Assembly: GCA_020348985.1 (NCBI GenBank) | Contig: CP070761.1 | Location: 2,157,217-2,192,801 of the forward strand | Direction of reading: 5' to 3' | DNA from: Candidatus Thorarchaeota archaeon | GTDB lineage: Archaea; Asgardarchaeota; Thorarchaeia; Thorarchaeales; Thorarchaeaceae | DNA: 35,585 bases | Shown here: positions 31,787 to 35,585 of the stretch, in pieces | Layout: every line of letters starts with the position of its first letter | Numbering within the stretch: the stretch's first letter is position 1 | The notes under the pieces: model-generated | Database searches by the model: none | The model's input: only the letters and a program-made list of their open reading frames with translations | What the model was told of the DNA's origin: nothing | Translations under genes and position numbers: made by a program

Positions 31787-32486
31787 AATGTTTGAGATTC
31801 TATTCAGGGTTTCACATGACTGCCCATTCGGCAACATATCTCGGAGATTTCCCGACCTCAAGATGTTTCAATGGTGCAATCGAGAGCACGAGGTCATTGA
31901 ACTGAAAGTGAACTCCCCGGACGAATACTCCAAGGTGCTTCAAGAAGTATCTGAAATAGCCGAGTTGATACATTCAGCTTCAGATGAAGGCAGAGTCCAC
32001 CTTGTGACTCGTATGTGCCAATGCTCTCGCTTTAAAACAGTATCAACCGTCATTGACAAGTTCAACCTTCTTCAGGTTCTTCCTGTGGTTTATGAACAGG
32101 GGTGGGAGTACTATCGAATCATGGCGTTCAGACACGAAGAAATCGAAGAGCTTCTCAAGGATCTCAAGAGTCAGGAGATGACCGTAGAGGTTATCCGTAA
32201 GGTGCCATTTGATGGATTTGTGGCAAGCTCACTATCCCTTACTGCCGGCGCCGTGCTATCTGAGCTCACTGAAAAGCAGATGGACGCACTTGTGACTGCC
32301 TTTGTACATGGTTACTATGAAAGGCCCAGAAGAGCCAATGTGCAGACTATCGCGACTAAGACTCGTGTCCCTAGGTCAACATTTCAAGAGCATCTACGCA
32401 AAGCCGAGAAGAAACTTGTTAATGCACTTATTCCGCATATTCAATTGTATCGAACTCAGGCTACGCAGGCCGAATCTGCTTCTTGA
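31782..32486 (+). CDS. HTH_10 (Bat-type) transcription regulator, cysteine-rich sensor domain
   Basis: A 234-residue regulator with a C-terminal bacterio-opsin-activator-type HTH (about 173-230, LTEKQMDALVTAFVHGYYERPRR...RSTFQEHLRKAEKKLVNALI). The N-terminal domain carries HDCPF (C14), QWCNREHE (C32) and RMCQCSR (C79, C81), plus histidines, which could bind a metal ion or sense redox state. The TATA-like box at 31752-31759 predicts transcription start near 31780, so ATG 31782 is preferred over 31758; ATG 31788 is also possible. It is downstream of the MerB-like/Isf pair but has its own promoter with the same palindrome. It may regulate itself and that pair. Its ligand is not known. Confidence 0.75.
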   Translation: MPMFEILFRVSHDCPFGNISRRFPDLKMFQWCNREHEVIELKVNSPDEYSKVLQEVSEIAELIHSASDEGRVHLVTRMCQCSRFKTVSTVIDKFNLLQVLPVVYEQGWEYYRIMAFRHEEIEELLKDLKSQEMTVEVIRKVPFDGFVASSLSLTAGAVLSELTEKQMDALVTAFVHGYYERPRRANVQTIATKTRVPRSTFQEHLRKAEKKLVNALIPHIQLYRTQATQAESAS

Positions 32487-32506
32487 TTGTGTTGACAAAC
32501 TAACTA

Positions 32507-33523
32507 TCATTTGGAGGAACATTCTCGACAAGTTTCAAGTACGGTCTTGGTACTTTCCTCCAAAAGGCATCCTACTTCACCGTGGAAAGCTGTTAGCGTT
32601 CTGATTGTCATACTTTGTCCGCCGTTTCCAGGACTTTCTTGCATTCTTGGATCGGGGCGATTAAGGATATAGATTCCAGTCACTACGAAAACAAGTCCAA
32701 TCATGAAGGTCCAATACATCGACTCTGTTAGGATGACCACGGCGAACAGCGTTCCGGACACAGGAACGAGATTGATGAATCCTCCAGTTCGCGTGGCCCC
32801 CAAGAATTCCAGGCTTTTGAAGTAAATCATGAACGCGGCGAAAGTGGCAAGGACTCCTATGTAGAGAATGTTAATCCAGAAGGTTGGGTCCAGAATGAAG
32901 GGAGACTGCCAGAATCCCTCAAAAAGAGATCCGACACCGAAGAATAACGCACCAAATGTGAAACCACCAAAAGCGGCCTCGGTTGCTGATAGACGCTCTG
33001 TTGTCAACTTTGCGAGACTTGAATACAGTCCCCAAAGAACCATTGCTGCAACAAGAATCAGATTGCCAATCAAATGACTGAATTGGAAATCAATGAGTGA
33101 TTGAACTCCTATCACAAACATGACTCCGACAAATGAGATTACAAAACCAGAATAGTACACTCGTCGTCCCAAACGTTCCTTATGGAATAGGTGAGCAAAG
33201 AGACTCACCGTCGCTGGACTGATTCCCGCTATGATTGCCCCCTGTGCAGACGTCGTGAATCTAAGTCCGTTGAGAAACAGGACCCCATATCCGAAGATAC
33301 CTGTCAGTCCTAACAGCAGCATAAGAACGATGTTGCTCTTCTGGAAGAATCTACGCCATTCAGTCCTTTGACCAATCATCAGTGGAACGAACAAAAGACT
33401 TGCAACGAGAAAGCGGAAGAACCCTATGGTCATGGGGGGTGCCATTGTAACTAGGATTTTGGCTGAGACCCAACTACCTCCCCAAAACATCATCGCTAGA
33501 CAAAGCGCAGAATAGTAAGTCAA
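32507..33523 (-). CDS. EamA/DMT-superfamily transporter
   Basis: A 338-residue membrane protein with about ten transmembrane segments in two EamA repeats: the first from AMMFWGGSWVSAKILV to ISPATVSLFAHLF, the second from LILVAAMVLWGLYSSLA to TFMIGLVFVVTGIYIL. Such proteins export amino acids, nucleotide-related compounds or other metabolites. The last 45 residues form a cytosolic tail with two pairs of cysteines near its end (GCLL, TCRECSSK), unusual for the family. The start is a TTG at 33523; the ATG at 33493 is possible but would trim the first helix. It is convergent with the HTH gene. Its substrate cannot be read from sequence. Confidence 0.86.
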   Translation of the reverse strand: MTYYSALCLAMMFWGGSWVSAKILVTMAPPMTIGFFRFLVASLLFVPLMIGQRTEWRRFFQKSNIVLMLLLGLTGIFGYGVLFLNGLRFTTSAQGAIIAGISPATVSLFAHLFHKERLGRRVYYSGFVISFVGVMFVIGVQSLIDFQFSHLIGNLILVAAMVLWGLYSSLAKLTTERLSATEAAFGGFTFGALFFGVGSLFEGFWQSPFILDPTFWINILYIGVLATFAAFMIYFKSLEFLGATRTGGFINLVPVSGTLFAVVILTESMYWTFMIGLVFVVTGIYILNRPDPRMQESPGNGGQSMTIRTLTAFHGEVGCLLEESTKTVLETCRECSSK

Positions 33524-33794
33524 ATCCTTTCCAAGCAGTTTTCATACCTCTCATTTTGTGTCCCGCATCGCGGCCTAGGTAGGAGCAAATACAGCGGCTA
33601 GTGGTCTTAGCCATTCTACCAGCATGTGCCGGGGGATTGTCTCGAGCCTGCTTGCTTTCTTGGAGAGTACAAGAATGTGCAGAGTTCGTAATGCGCTGTT
33701 GATACGATTATTCTATCGGGCCGGGCAGAAGAATAAAAGAAATGAGTATCTTCTAGTGGGTGTCGCATCTGAATGAATACAAGTTGGTGGTAGA

Positions 33795-34409
33795 GTGAGT
33801 GGGAATCTGGTTTGTCTGACGAAGTCAGATTTGGCCAGGGGTGTTGAGGTTCTCATTGATGCATTCTGGGATGATCCCTTGAATCTGTACTTCATCCCTG
33901 AAGGCGAGGATCGTTATAGAAGGCTAAGTGAGTATTTTCAATTCCGACTCAGGTTTGCCATTATCTACGGTGAGGTCTACTCCACGTCTCCCGAATTAGA
34001 AGGAATTGCCGCTTGGTTTCCTCCTGGTAGGAGTGATATGACCAACTCCCGGGTAATGCGGGCAGGTGGTTTGAGACTCATGCGGCACCTGGGAAGAGAG
34101 ACTATCACTAAGATGAGCAGCATAGGTTCTCTTACTGCCAATGTGCGCAAACAGCACCTTCCTGAACCTCATTGGCACCTGTTTCCGATTGCAGTACACC
34201 CGATGCATCAAGGTAAGGGATATGCCAGCACTCTGATGAGACCAATGCTTGATAGGATTCAGGGTGAAGGTCTGCCTTGTTTTCTTGAAACTCTAAATGA
34301 AAAGCTTGTATCTCTGTACGAACATTTCGGATTCGAAGTCATCTTCAAAGAAACAATCCCTGAGGTTGAACTCTCAAACTGGGGCATGGTTCGTTTACCA
34401 AATCCTTAG
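33795..34409 (+). CDS. GNAT-family N-acetyltransferase
   Basis: A 204-residue acetyltransferase. The CoA-binding motif A is LFPIAVHPMHQGKGYASTLMRPML, with Gln-Gly-Lys-Gly-Tyr-Ala. A downstream segment, LETLNEKLVSLYEHFGFEVI, is typical of GNAT motif B. It starts with GTG at 33795, with GGTGG a few bases before. A TATA-like AATAAAAG at 33731-33738 supports the promoter. The acceptor is unknown. Its neighbours on both sides (transporter and secreted beta-helix protein) do not suggest a pathway. Confidence 0.85.
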   Translation: MSGNLVCLTKSDLARGVEVLIDAFWDDPLNLYFIPEGEDRYRRLSEYFQFRLRFAIIYGEVYSTSPELEGIAAWFPPGRSDMTNSRVMRAGGLRLMRHLGRETITKMSSIGSLTANVRKQHLPEPHWHLFPIAVHPMHQGKGYASTLMRPMLDRIQGEGLPCFLETLNEKLVSLYEHFGFEVIFKETIPEVELSNWGMVRLPNP

Positions 34410-34724
34410 CAATTGTCAAAGTGAGACTCATCTGTTTCTTGAGATTACTCGCTTCACAATTCCTTTGACAACATCCTCAAGTTAAGCGAAGTATAGGTCA
34501 TGGGCAGGTGAATCAGCCGGGTGGATCTTCGTACCAACTAGTCTTGTTCTGTAGTGAACTCTGGAACATAATTGAGCTTCGGAAACCTTTTTTCTAGGCT
34601 CTATATGCACTGCAACTTGCAGTGTTGTCATATCCATGATGTAGCTTCAATACTCCCTCGGTAAGTCTGAGAGAACGCAATGACTTCTTGTACTTCAACA
34701 CTACTAGGAGAGGAGAGAGTGGCT
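34410..34724. other. intergenic region without a convincing gene
   Basis: About 315 bases between the GNAT gene and the beta-helix gene. It holds a short T-run (CCTTTTTT, 34587-34594) and a weak TATA-like CTATATG near 34601 that could serve the beta-helix gene. A purine-rich AGGAGAGGAG at 34707-34716 is its likely ribosome-binding site. No tRNA, repeat or conserved ORF was recognised. Confidence 0.5.
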
Positions 34725-35585
34725 ATGGCTCACAGTGACAGAGTCAGAAGATGCTTTTTGTCACTGGCGCTGTTCACGTTCTTGTTGGCCTTAGCGGCAA
34801 ATGTGACACCTGTCGCATACCTTGATGCGATGGCTCATCAGTCAGATGTGGTGGTCTCAAAACCTGAGAGAAGGGAAATGCGTCTTGCAGGCACTCCACA
34901 TGATCCCATAGTAATTGATGGGGATGCCAACTTCTCTGACACAGTTCTGCTTGAGGGGTGGCCTGGGGACGGTTCTCCTGAGAATCCTTACATAATCGAC
35001 GGGTTGGACATTGACCTTGGTGGTGCAGCTGGTGACTGCATAAGCATCAGCAATACGCGAATCAGCTTCATTATACGCAACTGTAATCTCACTGGTGCGG
35101 GGTACTGGGGCCCTGATGAATGGGACTGGGATCTTGGTGAGAGAGCTGGAATCTACTTAGAGAACATCACCAACGGGGAGCTAGTCAACAACATCTGCAA
35201 CAGCAATGGACGGGGCATCAGTATCGAATCCTCGAATTCCATCACAGTGTTCAACAACACCTGCAACAGCAATGGATGGGGCATATGGCTATCTGACTCA
35301 GATTCCAGCACCGTGGTGAGCAACACCTGCAATGGCAACAGGGCAGATGGCATCTCCCTTCCCGATGGGAGCTTTAATACGGTGTCCGACAACACCTGCA
35401 ACGATAATGAATGGGGCATCTGGCAAGTTGGCTCACATTACAACACAGTGGTGAATAACACCTGCTCCAACAACGTCTTTGTTGGCATAGACGTCATTGA
35501 ATCCAATTCCAACACTGTTTCCGACAACACCTGCAACGGCAACGACATTGGCATCAACCTCGATACATCATATTTCAACAATGTG
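34725..35585 (+). CDS. secreted parallel beta-helix repeat protein (NosD-like), cut by window end
   Basis: The frame is open from an ATG at 34725 to the window end (287 residues seen) and continues beyond. An N-terminal signal peptide (about 1-33, CFLSLALFTFLLALAANVTP) precedes a stretch with DGDANFSDTVLLEGWPGDGSPENPYIIDGLDI, the usual lead-in to NosD-like domains. Rungs follow with a repeated Asn-Thr-Cys core (NNTCNSN, SNTCNGN, DNTCNDN), spaced by 22 or 23 residues (66 or 69 bases). Asn-X-Thr/Ser glycosylation-type sites are dense. The protein is likely on the cell surface, with right-handed parallel beta-helices. An ATG at 34680 is also in frame, but GGAGAGGAG fits 34725 better. Binding partners are unknown. 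Confidence 0.85.
   Translation, partial: MAHSDRVRRCFLSLALFTFLLALAANVTPVAYLDAMAHQSDVVVSKPERREMRLAGTPHDPIVIDGDANFSDTVLLEGWPGDGSPENPYIIDGLDIDLGGAAGDCISISNTRISFIIRNCNLTGAGYWGPDEWDWDLGERAGIYLENITNGELVNNICNSNGRGISIESSNSITVFNNTCNSNGWGIWLSDSDSSTVVSNTCNGNRADGISLPDGSFNTVSDNTCNDNEWGIWQVGSHYNTVVNNTCSNNVFVGIDVIESNSNTVSDNTCNGNDIGINLDTSYFNNV
35159..35585 (+). repeat. tandem beta-helix rung repeats, 66/69-bp period
   Basis: The core ACCTGC (or ATCTGC) recurs at 35193, 35259, 35325, 35394, 35460 and 35529, giving intervals of 66, 66, 69, 66 and 69 bases. These correspond to rungs of 22 or 23 residues in the secreted beta-helix protein. Confidence 0.8.

Noticed and set aside
35153..35419. 88-residue open frame on the minus strand with repeats like LLLQVLL
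   Set aside because: It is the reverse of the beta-helix repeats, so its periodicity comes from the plus-strand gene.
1..35585. CRISPR arrays, insertion sequences, integrase or attachment sites
   Set aside because: No direct-repeat/spacer pattern, terminal inverted repeats, transposase or integrase motif was seen. The only tandem repeat is in the beta-helix gene.

Overview
The window looks like a piece of an archaeal chromosome, most likely from the Asgard group and plausibly a Thorarchaeia-type lineage. Archaeal information-processing genes dominate: eL21, eL37, eL38 and eL40, Rpo4, an archaeal Sm protein, Alba, aCPSF1 and aCPSF2, Pus10, TruD, Pth2, KsgA/Dim1, a proteasome beta subunit and a PAC2-family chaperone. 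A tRNA gene with an intron in the anticodon loop, TATA-type promoters placed 25-30 nt before many starts, and a geranylgeranyl-reductase-type lipid enzyme agree with this. eL38 excludes most Euryarchaeota. A SepF-like protein, a membrane-anchored multiheme cytochrome and a secreted beta-helix repeat protein favour Asgard. The lineage is an inference and no species is claimed.

Layout. Positions 1-5.3 kb hold a CYTH-domain protein, threonine synthase, an NSUN-type RNA m5C methyltransferase overlapping a Nip7-like PUA protein, a PAC2 proteasome-assembly chaperone and a tandem PRC-barrel protein. Positions 5.3-10.1 kb hold a helicase-like protein with worn-out ATPase motifs and a SWIM zinc finger, succinyl-CoA ligase (sucC-sucD), the very short eL40 gene and an intron-bearing tRNA-Val(CAC). 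Positions 10.2-16.4 kb hold the multiheme cytochrome, eL38, aCPSF2-type beta-CASP nuclease, Alba, a NusA-like KH protein, TruD and Pth2. Positions 16.4-25.7 kb hold a geranylgeranyl reductase, then Pus10, eL21, Rpo4, DUF655, KsgA and a HemK2-type methyltransferase, followed by a long FKBP, proteasome beta and aCPSF1/FttA. Positions 25.7-30.0 kb hold SepF, an intact Ski2-like helicase, an MCT-1-like PUA protein and an Sm-eL37 pair.

Positions 30.0-34.4 kb are accessory: a MerB (alkylmercury lyase)-like protein, an iron-sulfur flavoprotein and a cysteine-rich HTH regulator, then an EamA transporter and a GNAT acetyltransferase. The promoter regions of the MerB-like gene and the regulator carry the same 14-bp sequence in opposite orientation, with a palindromic GCATATGC core, and each region has a second related half nearby. 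This looks like a small co-regulated metal- or redox-response module and is the best candidate for an undescribed system. The window ends inside a secreted parallel beta-helix repeat protein.

Most housekeeping genes work in translation, RNA processing and protein turnover: rRNA/tRNA modification (NSUN, Pus10, TruD, KsgA), ribosomal proteins, RNA decay and transcription termination (aCPSF1, aCPSF2), and proteasome assembly and folding (PAC2, PsmB, FKBP). No CRISPR array, insertion sequence or integrase was seen.
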